NCBI GenBank assembly: GCA_965222895.1
Contig: CBDCVB010000002.1
Coordinates: forward strand, 1,984,001 to 2,048,000
Direction: 5' to 3'
Length of the DNA stretch: 64,000 nucleotides
Source of the DNA: Bin87 sp965222895
Lineage (GTDB): Bacteria; Chloroflexota; Dehalococcoidia; Lucifugimonadales; UBA3495
Shown: positions 1-7,793 of the stretch, piece after piece
Position numbering within the stretch: the stretch's first letter is position 1
How the letters are laid out: every line of letters begins with the position of its first letter
Notes under the pieces: model-generated
The model's database searches: none
What the model was told of the DNA's origin: nothing
The model's input: only the letters and a program-made list of their open reading frames with translations
Position numbers and translations under genes: made by a program

Positions 1-2
1 AC

Positions 3-368
3 ATTCGCTTCGGTGTGGAATTCCGTGACAACATCGGCGCAGCCAACGACCGCGGCGTCGCCATCCACGTCCTGACCGACCACCTAGGGCAGGAGTTCGA
101 GCTGCTGGCTTTCGACTGCTTCGAGATCGCTCCCCACTACCACTACGGCCCGCGCAATCAGGACGTTCGCGTGTATTGGGACACCACCACCAGCGGCCAC
201 ACCCTGGCGTGGACGCTTGAGCAATTCAAGGCTGGCAACCTGGCCAACATGATTGACCGGGCCGGCTACCCGACGGTAGCCACCGGGCTCGACAACAATC
301 TGGTGCAGGCCGTCCTTCCCTCCATCGAGGAAAAGGCTTGGGCGTTGGTAGGCACCAACCAAAAGTAA
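3..368 (+). CDS. Small conserved protein of unknown function, 5'-truncated
   Basis: The frame is open at the left edge of the window; a GTG at 15 is available, but the preceding codons (Ile-Arg-Phe-Gly) read as coding, so the true start probably lies outside. About 121 residues are visible. The protein is soluble, with a His/Tyr-rich segment (PHYHYGPRN), a YWD motif and a conserved-looking tail (AGYPTVATGLD). It resembles short conserved bacterial proteins grouped as a domain of unknown function (tentatively DUF7700, from memory). No membrane segment or catalytic motif is recognisable. A strong hairpin follows the TAA stop. Function is not assigned. Confidence 0.65.
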   Translation: MRFGVEFRDNIGAANDRGVAIHVLTDHLGQEFELLAFDCFEIAPHYHYGPRNQDVRVYWDTTTSGHTLAWTLEQFKAGNLANMIDRAGYPTVATGLDNNLVQAVLPSIEEKAWALVGTNQK

Positions 369-394
369 CCGTCAACAGACATACCGGTTACGCA

Positions 395-428
395 GTGGGG
401 GCGGCAGATTTGCCGCCCCCACGTTCTT
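395..428 (+). terminator. Intrinsic terminator after the first gene
   Basis: A perfect 12-bp stem (GTGGGGGCGGCA with TGCCGCCCCCAC) closes a 4-nt loop and is followed by GTTCTTT on the plus strand. It lies 26 bp after the stop of the upstream gene and also separates it from the convergent SDR gene. The T-tract is short, so termination is likely but not certain. Confidence 0.7.
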
Positions 429-499
429 TGCCCTACTCCGCACGAACTTTGTCCTGCTTAGGACGAACATTCATTTTGCCGCGCGCGCGTATATCTCGG

Positions 500-1297
500 T
501 TACATCATGGTGTAGCCGCCGGACACGCTCAAGGTCTGGCCGGTGATGAAACTGGCCGCGTCGGACGCCAGGAAGACCACGGCGTTGGCGACTTCCTGCG
601 CGGTGCCCATGCGCCGCAACGGGTAGGCGCGCCGCACACGCTCCAGGACATCCTCGGTGAAAATATCCTGCATACCCTGGCTCCACATGCTTTCGGTGCT
701 GGTTACCTCAGCCTGGGGTGGCACCACCAAACCGGGGCAGACCATGTTCAAGCGCAGTCCGTAGCGTCCGGTTTCGCGGGCGACCGCCTTGCTCAGCGCG
801 ATTACTCCAGCCTTGCAAGCGGAGTAGACGGCCTCCCGATACTCGCCCATGCGCCCGGCATCGCTGCTGATGCTGACAATTGACCCGGATTCCCGTTCAA
901 TCATGTGCGGCAAAACTGCGTGGATGCAGTTGATGGCGCCCCAAAGGTTCACGTCCACTTCCTTGATGTGTTCAGCGCGGGGTTTTTCCATGAACAGCCG
1001 GTCCACCGTCCAGCCCACGTTGTTCACCAGCACATCCACACTGCCCAATCGACCGATGGCGTCGGCAATCATGGCGTCGGTTTTGTCCTGGTCGGTTACG
1101 TCGGCGTCAATGACGGTGGCAGATGCGCCGGTGCCCATCGCCTGAACCTCGGCAGCCACCTGGTCGCCGGCGGCCCGGTTCAGCTCGGCGATGGCAATGT
1201 TGCTGCCCTCAGCGGCGAAAGCCAGCACGATGGCTCGCCCAATATTGGTGCCGCCGCCGGTAACCACCACGTTCTTGCCCTTCAGTCCTAACTCCAA
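500..1297 (-). CDS. Short-chain dehydrogenase/reductase (SDR)
   Basis: This 265-residue classical SDR would be an NAD(P)-dependent cytoplasmic oxidoreductase; the substrate cannot be told. The Rossmann glycine motif TGGGTNIG is at residues 14-21, NNVG follows in the middle of the fold, and the catalytic Ser (SISSDAG) and YSACK are intact. The C-terminal GQTLSVSGGYTM is typical of the family. It is close in style to 2-hydroxycyclohexanecarboxyl-CoA dehydrogenase/3-oxoacyl reductase relatives. It is the last gene of a tight minus-strand run: 4 bp separate it from the RNase H-like gene, which in turn is 7 bp from purH. Confidence 0.85.
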   Translation of the reverse strand: MELGLKGKNVVVTGGGTNIGRAIVLAFAAEGSNIAIAELNRAAGDQVAAEVQAMGTGASATVIDADVTDQDKTDAMIADAIGRLGSVDVLVNNVGWTVDRLFMEKPRAEHIKEVDVNLWGAINCIHAVLPHMIERESGSIVSISSDAGRMGEYREAVYSACKAGVIALSKAVARETGRYGLRLNMVCPGLVVPPQAEVTSTESMWSQGMQDIFTEDVLERVRRAYPLRRMGTAQEVANAVVFLASDAASFITGQTLSVSGGYTMM

Positions 1298-1301
1298 CCT
1301 G

Positions 1302-1799
1302 TTACCTCCAGTCGCTCTGCGTTTCCAAGATATTCCGCAAAACGTACAGGTTTTCTACGTCTGCACGGTTGTATTCCAGCAGCATATCCAGTGCGTCCTG
1401 ATTGCCCTCATTGTGATATTTGTGCCAGAGGTCAACGGCGTCGCGGCCATTGAGGTCAGGCAGATTTCGGGAGATGCGCAGCCGCTTCTCAATGACTTTC
1501 AGACCACCTTTCAACCCGGCGTGGTAGCAAGTCCACCTCAAGTCGTGGTGCTCGATCCGGCAGCGTAAATCAACGCCGGGCCGTCGGGCCAAGAAGGGCA
1601 AGTCGAAACTGGCGCCGTTGAAAGTATAAACGGTGGTCACGCCTTCCAGAACGTGCAGAATGGCGTCAACGGTAATGTCATCACCAACCAGTTGCTCGAT
1701 GAACCAGTCTCCGGGGAAATCAATGGCGATACCCACCACAGTTGGCTGCGCAAATGCGGGCGATAGCCCGGTGGTTTCGATGTCCAGATAAGCGTCCAA
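1302..1799 (-). CDS. RNase H-like 3'-5' exonuclease domain protein (YprB type)
   Basis: The 165-residue protein is a single RNase H-fold exonuclease domain of the YprB/RNase_H_2 group. Acidic residues expected for metal binding are visible: YLDIETTGL near the N terminus, FNGASFDLPFL near residue 62, and YNRADVENL near the C terminus. Such proteins are predicted metal-dependent nucleases; the substrate is unknown. The apparent start is TTG with no convincing ribosome binding site, and the gene sits 7 bp after purH, suggesting cotranscription and perhaps translational coupling. A link with purine synthesis is not implied. Confidence 0.75.
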   Translation of the reverse strand: MDAYLDIETTGLSPAFAQPTVVGIAIDFPGDWFIEQLVGDDITVDAILHVLEGVTTVYTFNGASFDLPFLARRPGVDLRCRIEHHDLRWTCYHAGLKGGLKVIEKRLRISRNLPDLNGRDAVDLWHKYHNEGNQDALDMLLEYNRADVENLYVLRNILETQSDWR

Positions 1800-1806
1800 C
1801 GGAACG

Positions 1807-3363
1807 TCAGTGGCGGAAATGCCTCACACCGGTGAACAGCATTGCAATGCCGGCCGCATCCGCCGCCGCGATGACTTCATCATCCCGAATGGAGCCGCCC
1901 GGCTGGACGATGGCGGTGATACCGGCGTCTGCCGCCAGCTCAATGTTATCCGGGAATGGGAAGAAAGCATCCGATGCCAGCACACAGCCCGCCGACTTCT
2001 CACCCGCCGCCCGTTGGGACAGGTGGACGCTGACGACGCGGTTCGGCTGCCCGGCGCCCATGCCGACGAGGGTGCGGTCTTTGACGAACGCGATGGCGTT
2101 GGACTTGATGTGCTTCACCGCTTTCCAGGCAAACGCCAGGTCAGCCAACTCGGCCGACGTTGGCGCCCGTTTGGTGGCCGTCGTCCATTGGTCGGGATAC
2201 TCGGCAATGGTGTCGCGAGTCTGGACGAGCACGCCGCCGCTCAATGGCCTGACGTCATAGTCAGCAGCTCCGGGCCCGGACACGGCCGGCTCAACCGATA
2301 GTATCCGCAGGTTGCGTTTGCGTTGCAGGAAGGCTAACGCGTCGTCGTCGTAGCCCGGCGCAACGACCACTTCGTAAAATACCGGGTCCATGGCTTCGGC
2401 AGCCGCCGCCGTCACCGGACGGTTGTACCCGACGATGCCGCCGAACGCGGAAACCGGGTCTCCTTCGTAGGCGCGCCGGTAACCCTCCGCCACGTCATCC
2501 GAGGACGCCAGGCCGCACGGATTGGCGTGTTTGATGACGCACACCGTCGGGTCGGTATATTCGCTGACGATTCGCCAGGCTGCGTCGGCGTCCATCAGGT
2601 TGTTGAAGGACAGCTCACGACCATGCAGCTGCTGCGCCTGAGCCAGGCCGCCGGAGCCGCCGCTGGCTGGAACGTACAATGCGCCCCGCTGGTGCGGGTT
2701 CTCCCCATAGCGAAGCGACGCTGTGCGCCTCAATCCGATGGTTACCTGCTGCGGCATTTCAGCTTCGGCAGCGGGCGCGGATTCAGAGGCCGGGGCGGAT
2801 GCCAGATAGTCGGCAACCACGGCATCGTAGGTAGCAACGTGCTGGAAGGCTTTGGCAGCGAGGCCGCGCCTCTGTTCGATGCTCAGCTCACCGCCGGCCA
2901 GGGCGTCGGCGACCCAATCGTAGTCTGCCGGATCCACCACGACGACGACCGAGGGGAAGTTCTTGGCCGCCGCCCTCAGCATGGTCGGCCCGCCGATGTC
3001 GATGTTCTCCAGCGCGTCATCCAGCGTTACGCCGGGCTTGCTGACGGTTGCTGCGAAGGGATAGAGGTTGACTACCACCAGGTCGATGGCATCAATGCCG
3101 TGCTGCTCCAGCTCGGCCATGTGGCCGGCCGAATCCCGCCGCGCCAACAAGCCGCCGTGAATTGTGGGATGCAGGGTCTTGACGCGACCTTCCAGAATTT
3201 CCGGCGAACCAGTTACATCCGACACCTGGCGAACGGCGATCCCGGCATCCGACAGACTCCGGTGAGTACCACCGGTGCTAATCAGTTCGCAGCCAGCGCC
3301 GGTCAGCCGCCGGCCCAAATCTTCGATACCCGTTTTGTCATAGACGCTCAGTAACGCTTTCAA
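1807..3363 (-). CDS. purH: Bifunctional AICAR formyltransferase/IMP cyclohydrolase
   Basis: PurH (518 residues, usual length) performs the last two steps of de novo IMP synthesis: formylation of AICAR with 10-formyl-THF, then ring closure. The N-terminal MGS-like cyclohydrolase domain spans about 1-190 (STGGTHRSL, EGRVKTLHP, NLYPF). The formyltransferase domain follows, with SLRYGENPHQ near 216 and the catalytic KHANPCG at 278-284. An Ala/Pro/Glu-rich linker near 188-205 joins them. The start is TTG, supported by an AAAGGT ribosome binding site 6 bp upstream. It lies downstream of purF-purM on the same strand but 188 bp away, behind a repeat-rich spacer. Confidence 0.97.
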   Translation of the reverse strand: MKALLSVYDKTGIEDLGRRLTGAGCELISTGGTHRSLSDAGIAVRQVSDVTGSPEILEGRVKTLHPTIHGGLLARRDSAGHMAELEQHGIDAIDLVVVNLYPFAATVSKPGVTLDDALENIDIGGPTMLRAAAKNFPSVVVVVDPADYDWVADALAGGELSIEQRRGLAAKAFQHVATYDAVVADYLASAPASESAPAAEAEMPQQVTIGLRRTASLRYGENPHQRGALYVPASGGSGGLAQAQQLHGRELSFNNLMDADAAWRIVSEYTDPTVCVIKHANPCGLASSDDVAEGYRRAYEGDPVSAFGGIVGYNRPVTAAAAEAMDPVFYEVVVAPGYDDDALAFLQRKRNLRILSVEPAVSGPGAADYDVRPLSGGVLVQTRDTIAEYPDQWTTATKRAPTSAELADLAFAWKAVKHIKSNAIAFVKDRTLVGMGAGQPNRVVSVHLSQRAAGEKSAGCVLASDAFFPFPDNIELAADAGITAIVQPGGSIRDDEVIAAADAAGIAMLFTGVRHFRH

Positions 3364-3373
3364 ATTACCTTTC

Positions 3374-3470
3374 CTCTAATTGGACATTCTCCTGATTGGA
3401 TAACCATTGCCTGGACGTTCCTCTGATTGGATGACGATTAACTGGATAACGCTTGATGGGATAACGATGG
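3374..3470. repeat. Degenerate direct repeats upstream of purH
   Basis: Five imperfect copies of a 15-20 bp unit with core ATTGGATAAC fill the spacer between purM and purH (for example 3389-3408, 3420-3439, 3440-3454 and 3455-3470). They may be decayed tandem duplications like those elsewhere in the window; a role as repeated regulator sites ahead of purH is possible but unsupported. Confidence 0.6.
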
Positions 3471-3551
3471 CCAGGGGGAGTCCGGAACAGCACCCGAAAT
3501 CGCCCGCTGCCACCCGTGTGCGTTCGGGTGCGACCGGCGGTTTGCGGCCGG

Positions 3552-4577
3552 CTATGCGTTTCTAAATATCACCCGGGCTTCACCGGCACGGCCCACAATT
3601 TGTCCCACGTCAACGGCATCGGGCACGCCCTGGAGCGTGGCAACCGCCCCGGCGGCGTCGCACACCGCCACCATTCCTAAGCCCATGTTGAACACGCGAT
3701 ACATCTCGGCGTCGCTGATTCCGCCGGCCTGCTGCACAGCGGCGAAAATGGGGGGGATGGCCCACGAACCGAGCCGAAATTCCGCCGCCACATCCGGCGG
3801 CAACACCGCAGGCACCTTGCCCGGCAAACCGCCGCCCGTGATGTGGCTCAATGCCTTCAGATGCGGGAGATACGGCGCCAGCAGGGGGTGGTAAGCGCGG
3901 TGCCGCACCATCAGCTCGTCGCCCAAAGTGCGGTTCAAGCCCGGCACGGGCCGGTGCAACACCGTTGGGTCTTCATCCACGCCAAACACCTGACGCACCA
4001 GAGCAAACCCATTGGTGTGAACGCCGCTGGAGGGTATACCGATCAATCGGTCGCCCGGTTGCACGGCGCTGCCGTCCAGTAGCCGGCTGCGGCTGGCAAC
4101 CCCGACCACGAACCCGGCCAGGTCGAAATCGGCGTCGGAGTAGACACCGGGCAACTGGGCGGTTTCGCCCCCAATCAATGCGCAGCCGGCTTCGCGACAC
4201 CCCCAGACGATGCCACGCATCAGCATCTCCAGGCGGTGTTCATCCAGCGCGCTAAACGATACATAGTCGAGGAAGAAAAGCGGGCGGGCGCCTTTGGTCA
4301 GAATGTCATTGACATTGAGGGTAACCAGGTCCTGGCCCACGCCCTCGAAGTGTCCCAACTGCGACGCAATTTTCAGCTTGGTGCCCACGCCGTCGGTGCT
4401 CGCCACCAGAACGGGTTCGTCGATCGCATCCAGTGCGAAGAGGCCGGCAAAACCGCCGCCGCCGTCCAGCACCTGGGGGCCGTGGGTGATTCCCGCAAAA
4501 GCCTTGATGCGGTCTTTCAACCCTTCCATCGCGTCCAGCGCGACGCCGGCAGCCTCGTAGGTTCCCGATGGAGTCAT
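3552..4577 (-). CDS. purM: Phosphoribosylformylglycinamidine cyclo-ligase (AIR synthetase)
   Basis: PurM converts FGAM and ATP to AIR in de novo purine synthesis. From the chosen ATG at 4577 the protein has 341 residues, the normal length. Family signatures are DGVGTKLKIA, the glycine-rich HITGGGLPGKVPAVLP and the C-terminal MGLGMVAV. The frame is open upstream to 4685 inside purF, but the family N terminus (TYEAAGV) and a GAGG ribosome binding site point to 4577, which is 23 bp after the purF stop. purF and purM therefore form an operon. Confidence 0.96.
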   Translation of the reverse strand: MTPSGTYEAAGVALDAMEGLKDRIKAFAGITHGPQVLDGGGGFAGLFALDAIDEPVLVASTDGVGTKLKIASQLGHFEGVGQDLVTLNVNDILTKGARPLFFLDYVSFSALDEHRLEMLMRGIVWGCREAGCALIGGETAQLPGVYSDADFDLAGFVVGVASRSRLLDGSAVQPGDRLIGIPSSGVHTNGFALVRQVFGVDEDPTVLHRPVPGLNRTLGDELMVRHRAYHPLLAPYLPHLKALSHITGGGLPGKVPAVLPPDVAAEFRLGSWAIPPIFAAVQQAGGISDAEMYRVFNMGLGMVAVCDAAGAVATLQGVPDAVDVGQIVGRAGEARVIFRNA

Positions 4578-4600
4578 GCCGCCTGCCTCAACGTCATCGT

Positions 4601-6049
4601 TTAGGGCGCCGCAATCTCCAGCGCCAGCTTGCCTAAATCCAACTGCACCGGCACGGGGTAATTGCCGGTGAAGCAGGCATCGCAAAACCCGCCTTGTTGT
4701 CCGCGCACCAGGCCCATCAGACCGTTGACGCTCAAATACCCCAGGGTGTCGGCGCCGGTAATGCTCTTAATCTCGTCCAACGTTTTGTTGGCGGCGATCA
4801 ATTCCTGCCGGGTGGCCATATCGACGCCCAGGTAACAGGGGTGTTTGATTGGAGGCGCGCACACACGCAGATGAATTTCGGCAGCGCCGGCTCGCCGCAG
4901 CAATTCCACCACGTGGGGCGTGGTAGTCCCGCGCACGATGCTGTCGTCGACCACTACCAGCCGCTTGCCGCGCAAGATTGCGGGCATCGGGTTGAACTTT
5001 TGCCGGACGCCACGGTCGCGACGCTGCTGTTCCGGCTCGATGAAGGTGCGGCCCACATAGCGATTGCGCACCAGGCCGTTGGCGAAGGGAATGCCCGATT
5101 CGCGGGAATAGCCAACTGCCGCTGCGGTGGAAGAGTCGGGAATGCCAATCACCAAGTCAGCGTCTGCCGGGTGCTCCCTGGCCAACTGCGCGCCCATACC
5201 TTCCCGCGCGTTGTGCATCAACTTGCCGTCCATCACGCTGTCCGGGCGCGCGAAGTAAATCCACTCGAACACGCACAACGCCCGGCTGCGACGGGCCGCC
5301 CCGGCGTAAATCTCTGAATGCACACCGTCCGCGCCGATGGTTACCACTTCCCCCGGTTCAAGTTCGCGCACGAATTCCGCCTGCATATGATCCAGGGCGC
5401 AGGTCTCTGACGCCACGGCCCAGCCGTTATCCAGCTTGCCGAGGCACAACGGACGTATTCCCAGCGGGTCGCGCGCCGCAATCAACCGGTCGGGCGTCAG
5501 GAGCGCCAGTGAGAATGCGCCCTGCATGGTTCGCATTCCGTGGAATAGTCGTTCCCCCCAGGTTGCTCCGGGCGCGTTCGCCAGCTGATGGGCTATGACC
5601 TCGGAATCCGTGGTGGTATCGAAAACGCAATCCCACCTGGTCCGCAACTGCTCCCGCAATTGAACGGCGTTGATGATGTTGCCGTTGTGGGCGACGGCCA
5701 GCGGGCCGTTGATGCCGTCGACCAGCAAGGGCTGCGCGTTGCAAAAGGCGCTGGCGCCGGTGGTGGAATACCGGGTGTGGCCGATGGCCAAGTCGCCGGT
5801 GATGCGGTCCAGGTCTCCGTCGGCGAACGCCTCCGTAACCAGACCCATCCCGGTGTGGGCGCGTATCTCCCCGGCGTCGGAAGCGGCCACCCCCGCCGAC
5901 TCCTGCCCCCGGTGTTGTAGCGCGAACAGGCCGATGGCCGTGAGCGGCGCGCTGTTGACACCCGGCGTGTAGATACCTACAACGCCGCATTCCTCTCGGG
6001 GATGATCGAAAGGATGGGAACCTGAACTGCTGGGCAGCCAATAGGTCAT
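4601..6049 (-). CDS. purF: Amidophosphoribosyltransferase
   Basis: PurF catalyses the first committed step of purine synthesis, making phosphoribosylamine from PRPP and glutamine. Of its 482 residues, the first 20 look like a propeptide cleaved before the catalytic Cys21 (EECGVVGIY). The glutaminase domain has the ALQHRGQESAG signature and the PRTase domain carries the PRPP loop VVVDDSIVRGTTT. Cysteines in RALCVFEW, HPCYLGVD and FCDAC (456, 459) match the 4Fe-4S-containing Bacillus-type enzyme. It is the promoter-proximal gene of purF-purM. Confidence 0.97.
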   Translation of the reverse strand: MTYWLPSSSGSHPFDHPREECGVVGIYTPGVNSAPLTAIGLFALQHRGQESAGVAASDAGEIRAHTGMGLVTEAFADGDLDRITGDLAIGHTRYSTTGASAFCNAQPLLVDGINGPLAVAHNGNIINAVQLREQLRTRWDCVFDTTTDSEVIAHQLANAPGATWGERLFHGMRTMQGAFSLALLTPDRLIAARDPLGIRPLCLGKLDNGWAVASETCALDHMQAEFVRELEPGEVVTIGADGVHSEIYAGAARRSRALCVFEWIYFARPDSVMDGKLMHNAREGMGAQLAREHPADADLVIGIPDSSTAAAVGYSRESGIPFANGLVRNRYVGRTFIEPEQQRRDRGVRQKFNPMPAILRGKRLVVVDDSIVRGTTTPHVVELLRRAGAAEIHLRVCAPPIKHPCYLGVDMATRQELIAANKTLDEIKSITGADTLGYLSVNGLMGLVRGQQGGFCDACFTGNYPVPVQLDLGKLALEIAAP

Positions 6050-6099
6050 GTCAGCATTCTATTTTGTGGTTGGCTCTGGGTCAACGCCCCGGACGCCGT

Positions 6100-6128
6100 T
6101 TAATCGCGTTGCCGGTTAATCGCGTTGC
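6100..6128. repeat. Tandem 13-bp repeat spanning the jag stop codon
   Basis: TTAATCGCGTTGC occurs at 6100-6112 and again at 6116-6128. On the minus strand each copy reads Gln-Arg-Asp-stop, so the end of jag, including its TAA, is duplicated just downstream. Confidence 0.8.
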
Positions 6129-6928
6129 GGGATGATTTGGACTTTACGGCTCTCTCCCACTCCCACACTTTCGGTTCGGATGCCGTCTCGTTCGTCCAGG
6201 TACATATGAATTACCCTGCGATCCGATGGCGTCATCGGTTCCAGCGTGATGCTGCGCCCGGTTTGGACGACCCTTTCGGCGACGCGGGAAGCCATCTCAC
6301 GCAGGGAGTCTTCACGGCGTTGCCGGTATTGCTCAACGTCCAGCGCGACGCGCACGTCCTGCTCGAACTGCTGACGCACGATGCTCTGCACGATAAATTG
6401 CAAAGACTGGAGCGTGTTGCCGCGCCGGCCAATCAACAACCCGGAATCCGGCCCGGCGATGTCGATGATGGGCCCACCGGACGCCTCGTCGAATTCCGAC
6501 CGGAGCGTGACGTCAACCTCTGCTCCCACGGTTTCCAGGATACGCTCGACCGCCTGCACCGCCGCCGCCGCCGGGGAATCGGCATCGGCCAACACGACCG
6601 GGGGCCGGCGGGGAGCCGCTTCCTCGTCCGGTTCATAGTCGTCTTCAAATTCGTCGCCGTCACCGTCTTCAGATTCTGCGCCATCTTCAGCTTCGTAGTC
6701 GGCATCAGGCCCGGCATCAGCGCGGCCTTCGACGTCGCCATCCGGAGTTGCCAGCGGTGTGATGCGGGTAACACGCACCTCGGCCATCTCGCCGCCGATG
6801 CCGAGGAACCCTTGCCGGCCTCTATTTAGTATTTCTACCTCGACCTCGCTGCGGTCTGCGCCGAGCGCTGCGAGCGCCAGCCCTTCGGCTTCTTCTACGG
6901 TCCGTGCGGTTTGAGTTATTTGATCCAT
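6116..6928 (-). CDS. jag: Jag/KhpB (SpoIIIJ-associated) RNA-binding protein
   Basis: This 270-residue protein has the Jag architecture: a Jag-N domain at about 1-52, a very acidic linker (about 68-104), a KH domain with GRRG at 167-170, and an R3H domain with PSDRRVIHMYL near 235-245. KhpB/EloR proteins bind RNA and regulate cell elongation in other bacteria, and genes for them usually follow yidC. The ATG at 6928 has an AGGAG site 10 bp upstream, so the start is well supported even though it lies inside the 3' end of yidC. The two genes overlap by 107 bp in different frames. Confidence 0.93.
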   Translation of the reverse strand: MDQITQTARTVEEAEGLALAALGADRSEVEVEILNRGRQGFLGIGGEMAEVRVTRITPLATPDGDVEGRADAGPDADYEAEDGAESEDGDGDEFEDDYEPDEEAAPRRPPVVLADADSPAAAAVQAVERILETVGAEVDVTLRSEFDEASGGPIIDIAGPDSGLLIGRRGNTLQSLQFIVQSIVRQQFEQDVRVALDVEQYRQRREDSLREMASRVAERVVQTGRSITLEPMTPSDRRVIHMYLDERDGIRTESVGVGESRKVQIIPQRD

Positions 6929-7751
6929 CAGGTTGGTTCTCCTGTGGGGCAGGGGCGGGGCTCGCCGGGGCTACTTCGTCCGGTTCCGCACCGCGCTTGG
7001 GGAACAGTGGGAAGAGCGGCCCCCATCCGGTGATGAAGTACTGAATGCTGATACCCAAGATGTTGGAAACCACCCAATAGAGCGGTAATCCGCTGGGCCA
7101 CCCCAGCGAGAATGCCCCCAGGAATATGGGCATCATCCAGAGCATCATGGTTTGGCTGGATTGCTGACGCGGGTCCGGAGACGGCATCTGCGTCATCTTT
7201 TGCTGCACCCAGGTGGACACCGCCACCAGGATGGGCATGACGATGGGCGACGGGTCGGGTTGGCTCAGGTCCAGCCAGAGGAAGGTGCTGTTGACCGGCG
7301 CCGCCGCATGAATGGGTACGAAGGTAATCCAGGTGTACAGTTTGCCGGACAGATTGACCAAGTCTTCCGGATTGTTGAACAGGGTCTGAATGAGTACCCG
7401 GAACAGGCCGATGAGAATGGGCATCTGCACGATGAGCGGGCCCAGACAACCGACTGGGCTCACGCCGCTTTCCCGGTACAGGCGCATGGTTTCCTGGGAG
7501 ATGCGTTGCCGGTCGCCGGCGTGCCGTTGCTGGATCTCCCGCACCCGCGGTTGCAGACCGGTCATCGCGCGCATCTGCCGCACCTGGCGCACCGTCAGCG
7601 GAATCGTCAAGATTCGCACCAGCGCAGTGAACATGATGATGGCCACTCCCATCTGGGAGTAGCACAGGACGTACAACACCATGAGCGTGTTGAGCATGGG
7701 ACGAATAATTACTTCGTTCCAAAGCAACCCGAATATGGAGAGAATTTCCAC
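6822..7751 (-). CDS. yidC: Membrane protein insertase YidC/Oxa1 family
   Basis: YidC inserts proteins into the cytoplasmic membrane, alone or with Sec. The 309-residue protein lacks the large periplasmic domain of proteobacterial YidC. A first membrane segment (about 22-46) ends at the conserved Arg46 (ALVRILTIPL), a helical hairpin follows (residues 55-95), then GCLGPLIVQMPI and two to three further membrane segments with SGLPLYWVVSN. The last 35 residues are extremely Arg-rich and are encoded in the region shared with jag; basic YidC tails are known to contact the ribosome. The gene stops at a TAG inside jag. Confidence 0.93.
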   Translation of the reverse strand: MEILSIFGLLWNEVIIRPMLNTLMVLYVLCYSQMGVAIIMFTALVRILTIPLTVRQVRQMRAMTGLQPRVREIQQRHAGDRQRISQETMRLYRESGVSPVGCLGPLIVQMPILIGLFRVLIQTLFNNPEDLVNLSGKLYTWITFVPIHAAAPVNSTFLWLDLSQPDPSPIVMPILVAVSTWVQQKMTQMPSPDPRQQSSQTMMLWMMPIFLGAFSLGWPSGLPLYWVVSNILGISIQYFITGWGPLFPLFPKRGAEPDEVAPASPAPAPQENQPDGSNNSNRTDRRRSRRAGARSARRRPQRGRGRNTK

Positions 7752-7752
7752 T

Positions 7753-7793
7753 AACGCCTGTCCTGCTCGCTACCCATCGGCAACGCCTGTCCT
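7753..7793. repeat. Direct repeat between propeller gene and yidC
   Basis: AACGCCTGTCCT is present at 7753-7764 and 7782-7793. The second copy overlaps the TAG stop of the propeller gene; the first lies just before the yidC start. Confidence 0.65.
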
